The translations under genes were made by a program, and so were the position numbers. Positions 26,684 to 41,600 of a stretch of DNA of 64,000 nt are shown here, piece after piece. Numbering within the stretch: position 1 is the stretch's first letter; every line of letters starts with the position of its first letter. Source of the DNA: Sipunculus nudus (taxonomy: Eukaryota > Annelida > Sipuncula > Golfingiida > Sipunculidae); assembly GCA_026874595.1 (NCBI GenBank), contig CM049307.1, forward strand, positions 42,478,362 to 42,542,361. Direction: 5' to 3'. Under the pieces are notes generated by a model. It was not told the DNA's origin, searched no databases, and saw only the letters and a list, made by a program, of their open reading frames with translations.

Positions 26684-29600
26684 GTGCCTTATTTTGCATT
26701 TTGACCAAACTCCTCCAACCATACACACTTCGGAAGTAAATATGTGCACTTTATTTCTTTTCTTTAACTTACCAGCATCCCACCTATTTTAAAATCCTTT
26801 TGAGGTTTGTCTTAAAAGCATGTTGACATAGGGTCTTTCAGACTAAATTAATATGTTATTTGAATAATTTAAACTAATGATAACAAAATCTTGCTCAAAA
26901 CTGCTTAAATTATCATTCAAGACCAAAAGACTGACTGTACTTGATTTCAGCCTTGTCTTAAAAGTACACACAGATATTATAGTGAACCATTCATTAATTA
27001 GGATGAAGTTTCATCAGTTTTATGATACATTAAGAAAAGGTTTCTCTGTTTGATCAAAAGTGATATCCAAAAATGCAAGCCATTATTCCAGAAATTATAG
27101 TCTTCATCTCACTTTTCACAGATGAAATTTAACCATATAGCATGGCCATTTTGGGTGAAGGGATCATTTTCATTTGCCGACCAGTACTTTTAGGAAGGAA
27201 ATTTAAGCTTTTAAGTTTTTAAATTTGTTTTAAATGATGTAAGAGTCAGAGATGTTTAAGTTTTGTAAGAAGAGAATTCCAGACCTTTGGGGCTATGAAA
27301 CTCAAGGAACATACACCAACTTTCATGCAATGCTTTGGTACTTAATTCCAATTTGGTACTTTATTCCAGTTTGGTGCTTTATTCCAATTTGGTACTGATT
27401 CCCCTGCCTGACAATATTGCATGCAGTGAAATAGATAAGATTAAGAAAAAAACTGTGCATTCCCGGAGAGATTTATTTACAAAGAGCTCCAGGGAGTTCA
27501 TTGATACGCTTATCATTTTCCTATTAATACTGAATGCAGAAAATATTAAAATTGCTACCTTAACTAGTTACTAATTTTGCATGACCTTGCACTTTGGAAA
27601 AAAAAAATTCATCAGTTTTTTATTTAGATGGATATATTTTATTTATACAGACAAATTTGTATAGTTTTCATTAGTCAAAGTGTTCTCTGCTTGTAACATT
27701 TGCTTGCAAATGAAAAGCTGGTCATAAAATCACTGAAGCACATTCACCTCTGAGGTTGGACCTGGCTCCACCTGCTGGAGACTTCATAAACTAAGCCAAT
27801 TTCCATTTTCGGTTCTTGACCACAAATATTCACAAAACCTGCTTTTGATAAAGAATGCTGAATTCTGATTTTCGGGTTTAATGATATGTCTTTCTTCAAA
27901 ATTTAATTAAGACACATTTTTTTGCATAGCATTGCAAGCAGCATGAATATTTGACATATGCCTTGCATCATTTTGCCAGGTAAACTGATGGTTATATTTT
28001 TGTTACCTGCAGAGAGTGCTTTTTGATACATATTTACTTTTGCATGGTTCATTTATTACTCTTTTATGTTGATATTATGATTTTTGCACCGTTTTGTTAT
28101 TATGCATGGTTTGTAGACGAGGAACCCTTGAACCAACCTGACTTCCCTAACATTCCCAAAGGTCTCAAAACTTTAAAAGTTGAAGGTAGGTACTTGGTTT
28201 AAATAAATACATTCTGTCAGTGTATATTGTATATAATATGCTTGGCATCACTCTTAGTTTGCTGATGATTTCTTTTCAGGAAGATATATATTCAATCTGT
28301 GATTTAATATTCTTTTATTCAGATGTCAGGTCTGTGGATAATTGCAAGTGTTATTACATGTTCATTGAATGAAATAAAAAAAAGAGAATGATGATCAGTT
28401 ATCAGTGGATTACTTAGGCAATGAAAGTAATGACCAGACAAGCTCACTCTTGCATCTTGCTGTTTAAAACAAACACTATTAGCATCACATATATTTTGTA
28501 TAATTCTGAAAGGTCTTAGCTTACAATGGGTTTGTTGACGTTATTAAGAATATGTTTGGATGCTCATGAAAGATAGATTTTTAATGTTTGTTGCAGCTTG
28601 TGTATTTTGTTGACAGAATTTAAGTTTGTTATACAGAAATCAGTTTTAATCATATGGATAATGTATATGTCAGAGACGAGATTGAAATCCAGGCGGATTT
28701 TAAATTCGCCTAGGCGAGATTGCGATTGTGATCTCGCCTAGGCGAGATTGCAATTGTGATCTCGGCTAGACAGATTTTAAACTCGCCTAGACAAGATCAC
28801 AATCGCAATCTCGCCTAGGCAAGTTTAAAATCCGTCTGGTGTCATCCAGGCGAGTTTAAAATCTGCCTGATATTACTTAGGCGAGTTTAAAATCTGCCTT
28901 GGCGAGATTAAAATAGTGATCTGATCTAATTTCCTAATATATTAAGCATTGTAATTGACATATGAAAGATGTTTTCAGTCGGATTTTCAATATTTAACAC
29001 TGAATGGTTATATATAGTTAAAAGGTAATATATTTATTAATATTTACAGAATATTATAGTATTAATGTAATAATTAACTTTTTTACAGTAATGTAATAAT
29101 TATTCATGTGATAATTAACATGAATTTTGGAAACAGAATTATGAAATAGATATTTGATTATTATTTGCACCTTTTATGTGTTTCATGTGGTCTACAGCAT
29201 CCTTATCATACCAATTATTTGCTAAACATTAATTAATCTTTATTTTTTTCTCCAGTTTTCTTAACAACCTTGTGATTGTAAATATCACTAATAATTTTTA
29301 CAAAAAAATAATTTGTAATTGTATTTAAATATATGGCAATTAGAGAGTAACAAGAGGTATATTGAAGCACACTTATAAGATATTATGAAGAGCAAATCTG
29401 GGGGAAAAAGTCATCCACTTGCATATTGAATCAATCATAGATAGATATACAGATAGATAGATTAGTCTAGATAGCTATTACTTCACTATTTAATGAGTAT
29501 ATTACACATTAACATAAACAATCATCCTATTTGATAATTCTTACAGGACAGACAGAACAAATTAGTTGGTTGATCTAGTTTAAATGTTTCTTTTCACCCA

Positions 29601-32600
29601 GGTATTCAATACTCAACAGTCAAAACATGTACACTTATGGTACAAAATATGCAGGGTATCAGTATTTATGATGGACTTTGATACACCATCCTTTTTTTGG
29701 TAATTAAACATCATATGTGAAAAGGTAAAAGTTGATACACAGATGTATGCATGTGAATATTTCTTTGTCTTATTTAGTCTTTTCTTATAATGTATATAAT
29801 ATTCTTCTGATCTTTTTTTTTAATGTTTTGTGAGGCATTTTGTGAAGCTTCAATATTTATGTAGACTGTGTTACAAGATAACTGCCTTTTTTTGTATTAT
29901 ATCATATCAGAAAAAATATGATTTCCAGTTTCATAGAGTGATAGATCATTTATGCATGTGAACATGCATTGAATTATATTGATAAAAAATAAATGAGCTA
30001 TGTTCCTTTTGTCTTTTTAAAATACTACATTACTAATATTACTAATACCAGTTTCCCTTCAAATTAATATTGACAACAAAATTATTATGTAAATAATCAG
30101 CATCAGCCCACATCATATATCATTTAAATATGCCATATACAATACCAATGTAAGTTTCTTATTACCTAGTTTATAAATAAAAATATAAAATAAAAAAATT
30201 TATGTTAATTATTACATAAATATTATAATATTCTGTAAATATTATTAAATATATATTACTTGTGAACTATACATAACCATATTAATAAAAAATATATAAT
30301 ATAAATATTCCATTTCCAAAATTAATGTTAATTATTACATTAATAATATAATATTCTGTAAATATTAATAAATATATTACTTGTGAACTATACATAACCA
30401 TTCAGTGTTAAAATATTGAAAATCTGACTGAAAACATCTTTCCTAAGTCAATTACATTGCATAATTTATTGGGAAATTAGATCAGATCACTATTTCAATC
30501 TCGCCTATGCAGATTTTAAACTCGCCCAAGTGATATCAGGCAGATTTTAAACTCGCCTGGATGACACCAGACAGATTTTAAACTCGCCTAGGCGAGATTA
30601 AAATCCTGGCCTGCTCCATGATGTCTTTTCATCTCACCTAGGCGGGATTGCGATTGTGATCTCGTCTAGGCGAGTTTCAAATCTGTCTAGCCGAGATCAC
30701 AATTGCAATCTCGCCTAGGCGAGATCACAATCGCAATCTCGTCTAGGCGAATTTAAAATCCGCCTGGATTTCAATCTCGTCTATCACATATACATGATCA
30801 TTTGTGATCACTGATTATGAAAAAATTACCAAACACCAATCAGTTTATTGTCATAACAATAACAATTATCATGTGATATATATAGCCACTTTGCTCTGGT
30901 CTGGCCTGTCAAGAAAATTTTATTTCAGCACCAAACTGTGTCGGGGTGCCAAAAGTATTAATTGTTACAATAAAAATATCATAGTGATATTTACCAATAA
31001 AGCTTCACCAGTATTAATTACAACTTGTGTGACCTGTCAATTTCACATGCTTGTAAATTTTTGGTTCCAAGTTTTTCTTTGGTTAATTATGAAAATTAGA
31101 TGCAAGCATTTTAAGTTTTTTTCACATTTTGATATTTACGTATAGAACAAGACTATAAATACACACTGCAGTTCTCTCTCTCTTTCTCTCAATATTTACA
31201 TTTGTGTAAATGTTGTAGAGATATGGTCCTGAGCCCATAGTGTATGCATATTGTAGATCAGTTCTCATCTTCTTTTCACATGGAAAATTTATAATACAAA
31301 CATATAAAAAGTATGTCATGAGTCAGACCAATTATTTTCCCAGAGGAGTATTTGGTATCACATTGCTGACTCAGGACATTCATTGGTATTCATGGCAGTC
31401 TTACCCTCTGATGGATGTTTGGAACAGGTTGTTCAGTCCCATGCAGATTACTGTAGTTAATGTTTCCTTTATTTTACAGCCATTAATGTAAAGACATTTT
31501 GAGTATTAAACATACCACAACAATTGGATTTTTATGAAACTATGTTTCAGTAATTTTGTTATTTTTCACAACTCTAAAATGTCTTTCATCATGCAAGGGT
31601 TGAACTTTGGACACTTGAAATTGCTTACAAGTCTACTTTTGCAGCACTTGAATTCTTCTCCATATGCTAGTTTTAGGAAACAGTGGATCTCTGTATATTG
31701 GTCTATCATAAAATTCCGGGTGACTGAAATTTTGGTGTTTTTATCAATAATTTGAGAAGTACCATTGTTATGTTATAACATCATCATGTTATAAAACAAT
31801 CAACCCTGCAGATACTTAGCTGACAAAATGAGCAACATATGAACATTTTTGTAAATTTTTACCTTCCCCCCCCCCCCAAAAAAAAAATATGAAATAAGAC
31901 AGGCAGATTGTGTTGTAACAGACTACAGCCATAAAAAATTAACAATATACAGGAAGAGAAATTTTTATACAAAGTCCCCTTATAATTATAATGTTTTGCT
32001 GACTCAGAGGGCCAGATTCCCAAGGGCGCCATCTACCTTGGCCAGCAGGAGAGTGAAGAAGGAGAGCTGAAACATACAGACACGTTTTACTATCTGCCCG
32101 GAGAGAAGACCACGACGACCACTACCAAGGAGGTCAAGGCACCCCCGAAGTACCACGGAGTAGGCCCCGTCAATGAGAAGGGCATCCCCATCGGGCTCAG
32201 AACTGTAAGTTTTATCACATTTCGTTTATTTTTCAGACTTTGTAGACATATTCTTGGAGCCAGCAGTGGTATCTCAAGTTAGGCTCCTTTCTTGACAGGA
32301 GAATTTGAAAAAAGCAGCAGGAAAAATTGATTTGACTGCCATTTCTGGAAATTTTAAAATTCAGACTTAATTATTGAAAACTGAAAATTTAAGGTGTTAC
32401 AGTAATTACGTTAACGGAAATAATTTTATCCTATAAATACATAATTCAAAGATCATACATTACATTAATGAATAATAATTGAGAAAATGATGTTAATTGA
32501 TGACATTGTCTTAACACTATTGGTTTGGATTAATAACGCCTTCCCATGCCCATATACAGTGTTTACCCATGTACCAACAATGATACCATGCAGCACAAAT

Positions 32601-35600
32601 ACAAGCTAAAGCTAATGCAGACCACATATTTATAAACACAATCAATAATTACTCATTTATCACCGTAGCTTTTATTTTTATCTTTTTTTTTTTTATTATT
32701 ATTTTTATAACAACTGATGTAACATGTAGACTTACATTGATCAATAACTTGTGATTAATGCATTGCTTCCAAGGCCACTCACGGTGATAAGGTTTGTATT
32801 TGCTTGTAGCTTCATCCACCATAACACATGCTTCTCAACTAATCTGCTGTTGTTTGAATATGCCAACACCATATTCAGTGAGACCTGTGTTTTAAAATCA
32901 CCTCGGGGACTGGCCAAAATGGGCCTTAATTCACAGGTGGTCTCTCTGACAGGTTCCACTATATATCCTACATGCTAATTAATAAATAACACTGTAAATG
33001 ACTTTACCCAAGGCGTATTAAACAATCGAGTTAATTTATAGTAAGGAATATTTTAGGCTATTTATATTTTTGTTTGCTGGCTATTTGCTTGAACAATATA
33101 TTTTGTTAATTTTGCTTAAGTAAAATGCATGCAAATATACTCCCCTTAAGCATGATATATCTTTAGCTTTTTATCTTAAACGCTTTATATAATTTGCACT
33201 ACAGGATATCGCTAATACCGATACTCTCATGTGTGGAGGCAGTAAATGACTGCCTGCTTGAAAAACTGCAGGCAAACAACTAGTGCCCCCTAGCGTCCAG
33301 CCTGACCAGCCCATTCATTCAACACAGCAGTGTGGGCACTGGACATAGTGTTTTTAATTGCCAATTATCCTGATGCTTATTATTCATCAGATTTATTTTG
33401 CCGTGCTAAACCTTAATACAGAACATGAAAAGACAAGATAATTCTGCATTCGGCACAGTTTGCATTAGAATTTGATCTTGAATCAACTGCCTTGTAGCAG
33501 CTGATACAATGGAAACTTACACAGGGTCTTTAGTCATTGATAAACGTCATATTTTGCAGGTTTCCTTGAAATATGATACATTATGGTACGAAACAATTGT
33601 AACCTCGTATTTATTTAATGATCATAATAATTAAAGAGATTCCATAGCGCGTATAAGCTAACAAAGTGGAGACTGTCAGTTTTGTCCGTGTTAATGAGTG
33701 TCCGGCTGAATCACGCTTGCCTGCACAAACATGCTTCCGGCTGCGCCAGCTGGTCGTTCTTCTCCTCCATCTACACGAGAAGCTGCATTAGCGATATCCC
33801 ATATTTTGTTTTGTTTTCAAAGTCATCCATTGAATGTTGCATGCAACCAAAAAATACAGATAATTTTAGTCAGTGATATAATGACTTTAATGATAGGCTT
33901 ATGATTATAGCATAGTCAATGCTTGTAATTTTGCATAGATAACATAGAGCACATGTAGTGCAGCTTGAAGAGATGATTTACATATAAAAAGACACTTTAA
34001 ATTGATGCTTTGTAAATCAGGACACATCAGCAGCTTGTAATGCTTGAAAAGTAATCACCTGTGAGTGTAATGTCATGTATGCACTTCAGTATTTTCTCTC
34101 CTGTATTAGTTGACTGATGTATATGCATGGTAATTTGGACATTTTCCTTCCAGGGAGTTGAAGAACATAACCAGAGGGAATGGTATCGTAAGATGTTTAA
34201 ATCCCTGCACAAGATGGATAAACCTGAAGGTACATGATTTAAAGATATACTAGTAGTTTCATTCCACCATCATATCAACCTTGGTTTTAAAACTGGATCT
34301 AAGTATTTATCGTGCTAAATATTTTGCAAAGGGTCACATGGCATATATTTTTCACTAGTAATTCTAAGGTTTCTGTTGAGGAAGGAATAGTTGAAAGGAA
34401 CAGAAATGATGAAATATAACTAAATAATTCCGAGGAATGCCATACCTATTCCATCCAGAATATGAATAGTGAAGTTGTGTAGTAATGTCAAACAAACTGT
34501 TAATGGTATGAATCAAATTCTGACTGCTTTAGAACCATGGCAGGTTTGTTCAAATAAATCCTGTTTTCCCATGATTGATTACAATAAAACTTTTAATGTT
34601 GATTTACAAATGAATATCTGTTTTACATTTTGCATACTTCAAATTTGTTAAGGATATTTGACAATCAACTAGCCCTGCCAGCAGGTTAGAATATTGTTTG
34701 CTACAAAAAATTCAAATGCGAGTCAGTTTTCAATTGACATAATTGAGTCTGTATGTTCAGGGCTGGCTCTCATCACAAACGGGTAGGATAGAGAACAAAA
34801 AATAGTTATATAATTTGCCACCAGGTGGCGGTATCTGTCTCAAGCATTTCAGTTCATTGATGGCTCTGTCAGCTGGTGTAATTAAGTCATATCAGCTGTA
34901 TCAACTGAGCCAGTCTTACATTTAAAATGTTTTTCTTTTGAAAGTATGTAACCATGATAATGAATTTTCTTAATTATTCTTTTACCTTACCAATTTCTGT
35001 TAAATTATCTATAATTTGAAATTATTTTTAGGTTAAAAAATAAGTCAGCTTAAGATTATCAACAATATTCTTCATAAAGGTTTATCTCAACATTTAAAAA
35101 AAAGTTTAAAGTTGTAAATAGTGCTATATTATTAATCTTTAGAACTGCCATGTTGTTTTGTAGTATCACCATGGGAGTTAGGTTATGTCAGTGACTCAGG
35201 TGCTCTATATTATCAGCATGTTTATTATCTAAATATATGTCTGATAAATCTAATCTAATTCACCTCTGTATTGATAAATGATCAGCATGTATATATGTAT
35301 TGTCTCTGATACAATTCAGGTGATTTAATCATGAAAGTGTTTCCTCTGTTTTACCAGCATGTGTTGGTACGTTATCCTTCTCGTATATTTCATGGTCACA
35401 ACCCATGTATCATAGAAGCGTATCCTTGCTTTTATATGATTACAGGTGGTGAAATCAGATCAGGTATATATACCCTGCATGCTTCACAAAATGTGTAAAA
35501 TTTGACGTGATACTTCCTTAAATGTGACACATGAAACACTTCATGAGTATTATATTATTGATCATTTGACATGTGATATAAGGTTTGGTGTTTTGTCAGT

Positions 35601-38600
35601 TTGTGTACAAAACAACCACCAGAAATAAATGACTTGATGTCCAAGGTCATATTTTTCAAAACCTAGGATGATTGTGACCCTTAGTTCTGTAGATCTTTTC
35701 TCAAGTTTCACATAAAAAAATTTGTTTCAACCAATTTTGTTCTTTAAGATCATATATATGGATTCATGTTTTCTGTTCAAATCATAAATTTTTCAGACAG
35801 TGCATATTTTCACCTCAACTTTTTGGACAGGGTCAATGGGGGAGACATGTCTCTGTTTTTGCTACTTAAGCCATTGTAGTTTAATTTAGAAATCCCTGCC
35901 AAGTGTCCATGAACCCTGTTATTGTCGGATGAGACCTTTGGACCATGTGCCTTAGGGTTTACAGTTTGTCCATGATTGACAACAATTAATGCTGTTGTAT
36001 TATTAGTTTAATCAATTAATGGTGAGGTATTTACAATATATGATTACTTCTTTAAGAACTCCACTGATAAAAACATAATTTTTTTTAACATAATAATTCA
36101 AACTAGTCTCACTGATGGGTCATGTGACTAAATTATCAAGTTCATGATAATGTTTGTTCATAATTTATGTTAATGTTTGTAACATTGTTCATGTTTGATG
36201 TTGTTTACTGGCATGTCTGTCAACAATGATGAACAAAATATTTCCTATAGTAAACTCTGAATTTTTTCCTTATGATTAATCCCTGCTAATTGCCTGCTGT
36301 ATACAAAGCATTCTGAACCTTTGAAATATATCATATATAATACAGTTAAACTACATATTTACACATCATGCATATTCATAAGCAGCTTCAAAATATCTAA
36401 TATATAAAAGATGTAGAACATAGATCTAGATAAAAGATAACACAAGCCATAGGGGTGCATCATTGAAAAATCAAAATAGAGGAGAATGCACTGGGGATAA
36501 ATGTCATAATTATACATAAATGCTGTAAATTAGAGATAATGGTGACAGTGGGGGTAACATGGTGATGATATTTGCTGATGCTCAGCTGGTATGCCATGGA
36601 ATAAGTACTGTATGTGGGGTGACTCTTTGAGTACTTGACATGGAAATAAACTACAGAATATGGGGAATCACATGTGTCTGTTCAGTAAGTGAAAGATTTC
36701 ATCATCCAGTCAGTTAATACGGTTAAGTGTTAAGCATTTAATGAATCATGTTTGGCTGAAGTGAATATTATTCAGTGGGAGATTTTGCACTCTCAGATCA
36801 TTTACCAAACCATTTCCCAATAAAGTGCAGTATTTTTCTGTTTCTTTATTTAAAACATATTTTGGTGTGAAATTTGTATTTAAGGACCCCCACCAGATAA
36901 ATATCTATGGATGTTTTCTAGCATGACCTGTACAGATGTCCATACATATAGAATATCAAATGGTAAAAATATTTCTTGATGTACAAAATCTTTCATCTCA
37001 CAGAAACCAACACCTACAGGCCGACGTACAAGTTCCCCGAGACTGACATTGAATCTGATGCCGAGAAAGACGGTAAGGAGTCATGTGACCTCAGAGTGCT
37101 GTTGTACAGAGTGTGTTGATGTGTTTAGCTGATCCTGATTTGTGAACCAAAACTCTTCAGTCTTCATACATGTTAAATAAACTTGCAGCATTTATCTGGC
37201 ATGTACCTGAATGCATCTTGATATACCCCCTGGTGAATACATGCCGGAGACATGTATGATATACCAGTGCATGTATAAACCTTACACATTAGCTTTCAAC
37301 TTTAGTCATGACCTTGGACCTACATTGACCTTGACCTTTTTAACCCTGAATTGTCTAGCAAATCTATACCTTTAAATATGATTATTTTATTACCTATGGA
37401 AAATGTTGATCAGCTGATCTGAAATCCCTTTCTTTCTAAGAGGATTCACAGCTTGAATTGTATTAGACTTGATTTGTTTTGAATTTTGTAATTTTTAAAT
37501 AGTAGATAGTAGCCATGTGAAATGAAAGGTTTCAGATGCTTTTTTATTTGAATAATTTGCTGTACTTATTTGGTTGTGTACACCTTTGATTGTATTTCAA
37601 CTGCTTTGTTATTTAAGTATGCATTATGATACACTGCAATACTTTAGATAATTTTATACCACCATTCACACATATATAGTATATTGCAAGATGATTTGGC
37701 AACTTGTGTTATATAATTTGGTCAATGTTTAGTGATTTTGATATGATCTGTGTACAGTTTATTTTGATTTTGGGATTGTGATTCACGGTCAGTGCTGGCA
37801 CTCAATATTAGTTTAATAAAAGTATTATATATTTTTCAGAAAAGGCTTGTTTTTGTACTTTTTTCATACTTTTTCAGGTGTTTATATTTTTTTACATTCT
37901 TAAAATTTTTTTTTGATTTTTATTTTATGCTCGATACTCATATACTTGTGTATATGTATGATATGCTCTTTCAGTTTTCATAAAAGTGACATTGTATTGA
38001 GCAAAGATTGGCTAAAAATAATGATTGGAAATATGAAATAATGAAGATTCTTTTGTTATAACTCCTGAAAAACTGATAAATTTTAAACCTGTTCCTTTTC
38101 TCAGAGCAAAACCATATCGTAAAACTGTGCGAAACATTACACCCTTGGGCGATGATTTATACTTTTTCATACTTTTATTCAGACATTTCTATACATTTGT
38201 ACTTTTGCAAGATCTTGTACTTTTTTTTCGTAAAATCCAGAGTGGCAGCATTGCACTGTGCAGTCTTGTACCCTTCTCCTTTTGCATGATTCTGATGCAT
38301 GGCATGGCATGTTTTATTTGAAATAGCTCTGAAAAATGGCCATGCTCACGATGCAAGCAAGACATCCAATAAAGGCATGAGAAAAACAGGTATGGTGTTA
38401 ATGATAATTAAAACAGATAAAATAAGTTGTGAAAAGACATCCTTCACTCTGACACAGACTTATGTTATGCCACCTTTACCTCTGTCAATACTTAACAGAC
38501 TTGGCCTGTATCTGCAAAGCTCTGTAATTTCAGCCTGTTTAAGCCTACATTTGACTTCTTTTCAAATAGGAACTTAAAGAAATAATTGGCCTTGGTTTCA

Positions 38601-41600
38601 TTTTATATAAAATAAAACTAAAGTAATCACCTGGAGAGGGTTGATGTCCTGTCAGGAAAAGGTGGCATATTTTTATCCAGTAACAGTTTACAAATCCATG
38701 TAAAAATGCTGGACATATCCAGGAACAACGCAGTGACCTCTGGTGGAGATTTCACAAAACACTGAAGCCCTAAGAAGTCTGCTTGTATGCTAACTTCATA
38801 AGAATCTTTAATAAATACATGTATAGTAGGAAGATTATAGAGTTCCCCTGTGTTGTAATAAATCCTTTCTTTACATTTCGAGGATATTCTTGTCATTCCA
38901 TCCTTTGGCTGTCAGCAGTTGTACAAAATCAGTAAAATCTTAAACTTTAATACCACCAGTGTGATATTAACTGCAGGGTGCAGTTGCAGGGTTGAAATTA
39001 AGGGGGGGGGGGGGAGTAGCAATGGGAGATTGAGGTTATAATTATTGGTTCCTTAAAGATAAATTCAAATCATGTCAGTCTGTAAGATTTCATGTGTCAT
39101 CAATTAATTAAGTTCTAATTGATGCTGTTTATATGATAAAATTACCAGTATATTTCCTCGTAAGACAGACAAATGAATCAATTAATAGTTTTCCCTGATA
39201 ATATTATTCAAATTGTTCTTCTGATTTTTTAATCATGCTCCTTCAATAATCATTATAAAAAAAACATTCTATATTATTGAAAAGCAAATAAGCCATTATA
39301 ATTTTTTGTGTCCCAGTGATAAATAGGTGGTTATTTATACCAGTCTGCAAAATGGAATTTCCTCTAAGTCACACCAAAAATGTTGGAAATTTTTATTACA
39401 GATGATCGACAGTCCACCGTATCCCTTGACCGCTTTAGTCTGCGCAAGAATGGAGAGCTCGAGCGCAAAGAGAGAGAACGCATGTTCACCCATGAGTACA
39501 GTGGGTCACGCAAGAGGCAAGTACAGTTTATAGGCACAAAAATTACATTAAAATTATGATACTGGATGTTAAACTTGAGTTTAACTTGCCAGCATATCAT
39601 GTATGAAATCACAGGGACATTGTGTATTTTAAGCTACAGTGGAGCTTTGCACCAAATAATGTCCATCCCAGCATTACAGAAAGTGTGATTGTAATCATTA
39701 CTTTTATCAGTTGGAGGACAGAGAAAAAAGAATTAGAATCCATTTTATTTATTTGTAAATTAGTGCCATGTGGAGTTGCAATGTTTTTTTCCTATCTCAT
39801 AATGTTACAGGTAAATATTGCTTTTAAAATGTGGCATTGATTGCTAACTTGGTATGTTTTTCATTTGCGTACACACTCCCATAAAAATAGTCATCCATAT
39901 TTTACATTTATGTACAAAATGAGGTAATAGTATTGTTATATATTGTAATATTGACAATAATGGCCCAGTTGCTTATCAGCCCCATCTAGTGTGTTTTTTG
40001 AAACAAATTAACCTTTATAGAGATATACTCATGGAGAAATTTCTACATTTTGCTAAGTAGAAGAACTATAAGAACATGAATAATGCACCAATATGATGTT
40101 AACAAGAGAAAATTTTAAAAAAGGCTTAGTTCCAGGCATGGACACTAGATGTCATGACAAGCAGCTATGGTATACTGTGGTTGGCTTTTTGTTTGCTAGG
40201 GTTTTGAATTTGTGATATTCCCAAGAGAGAAATTATTGTGAAGATATACCCTTCATGAATAAGACAACCAATTTACACATCTCATATATAAGAACTATGC
40301 CTGTAGTGTGACATGGCAGACGTTTGATATTATTTATATTGAAAGACCTCTATTTGAATTTATACTTGTTTGATGTTCCCTGGGTCCTTCTCAATTTGTA
40401 AAGATGTTTGCAGGCATATTAAATAAGTCTGTATAGTGAGATCATGAAAATAGAACCCTAGCAAAACACTGAAAAGTGCAAATTGCGAAATTTTCACACG
40501 GCGTGTATGAAGCCAACTACAGTACATGTATTAATAAATAAAACTACACAGTGGAACCTGTCAGAAAGACCACCTGTGTATTAATACACCTGACTATTAA
40601 GACCACCTTTGGGTGAACCAAAAGCATTCACAATGGTTAAAACAGACCTGTCTAATAATAACACCTGTGAATTAAGACCACTTTTAGCCATTCCTGTGGG
40701 TGATCTTAGTACACAGGGTTCAGTGTACATAAGATAATGAACTTATGGAGCAGGAAAGTATCACCTGCACAAAACCTCACATGGACTGATCAGTGAGATC
40801 ATCTTTGTTAGTTCAGGAGTTTTTCAGTGAATCTCAGAGGTTTTAGACTTGAATCCTTACAGGGACTGGATAATACCCAACGCACGATGGAAACTTGAGA
40901 AGTACAACAATAAGCCGTGGAGTATACATGAATATGAACCGGGCTTCTGTTCACTGGCTAAAAATATCCCTGATTATGAAAAGGTAACTGTGCCAATGAG
41001 CAGCAGAGATAATATCCTGATGGTTTGTGGCTTTGGAAGACCAGGTTTGCATTTAAAGAAGTTTATATTTTTTATTTGTACAGTTAAATAGTTAAACTGC
41101 TTAATAGATAAACATTTTTTGAGATTTTGTTTGTTTTGAAAAAAAACGACATTTGTACTGCCAAATTCTGCCAAAACTTGTTTTTCCTGATCAGTGCATA
41201 TTTTAGAAGTGATAAGACTGACAAGTTATCGTTTTCACAAAATTATTGAATTATTTGATTAGTTAAATGTGGCTGACCGAAAACTTCCATCGCTAAGAAA
41301 CTATCAGGATATTTTTGTTTTAATGGGAGAATTGCAGTTTCTGTACCAGTTGTATCACCATATGTCTCAGGAATTTAGAGTAAGGATAAAGCCAGTATCT
41401 CATTGGGCTGCAACTGTTGAAGACTACCATAATTGCAAATGGCATTCACGAGGGGGTTTCCAAAATGTCTCCAAAGGTTTTTGGGGGTTCTCAGTTTCCA
41501 CAGTTCAGTTGCAAGGCCTTGCTCCTGTGTCACTGGAATTATTACATGTTAAAACATTTTGTAAATGTCATTCGATGAACACACAACAGTTTCAAGCACA

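Larger units (their letters stand above)
26575..28116 (+). other. Intron
   Basis: Contains a CATA/TA microsatellite (26621-26679) and an 18-bp tandem repeat (27337-27400). The remainder is AT-rich with no exon that I can support. Confidence 0.75.
28186..32007 (+). other. Intron with a foldback element
   Basis: The central feature is the long inverted repeat at about 28637-30822. A GATA-type run (TAGATAGATA, about 29438-29462) and a C-run followed by an A-run (31866-31888) are also present. Open frames near 30800-31500 have no codon or splice support. Confidence 0.8.

Noticed and set aside
26354-26749. Minus-strand 131-codon frame with Ile/Tyr run
   Set aside because: It is the reverse of the Thr/Ala exon and a TA microsatellite.
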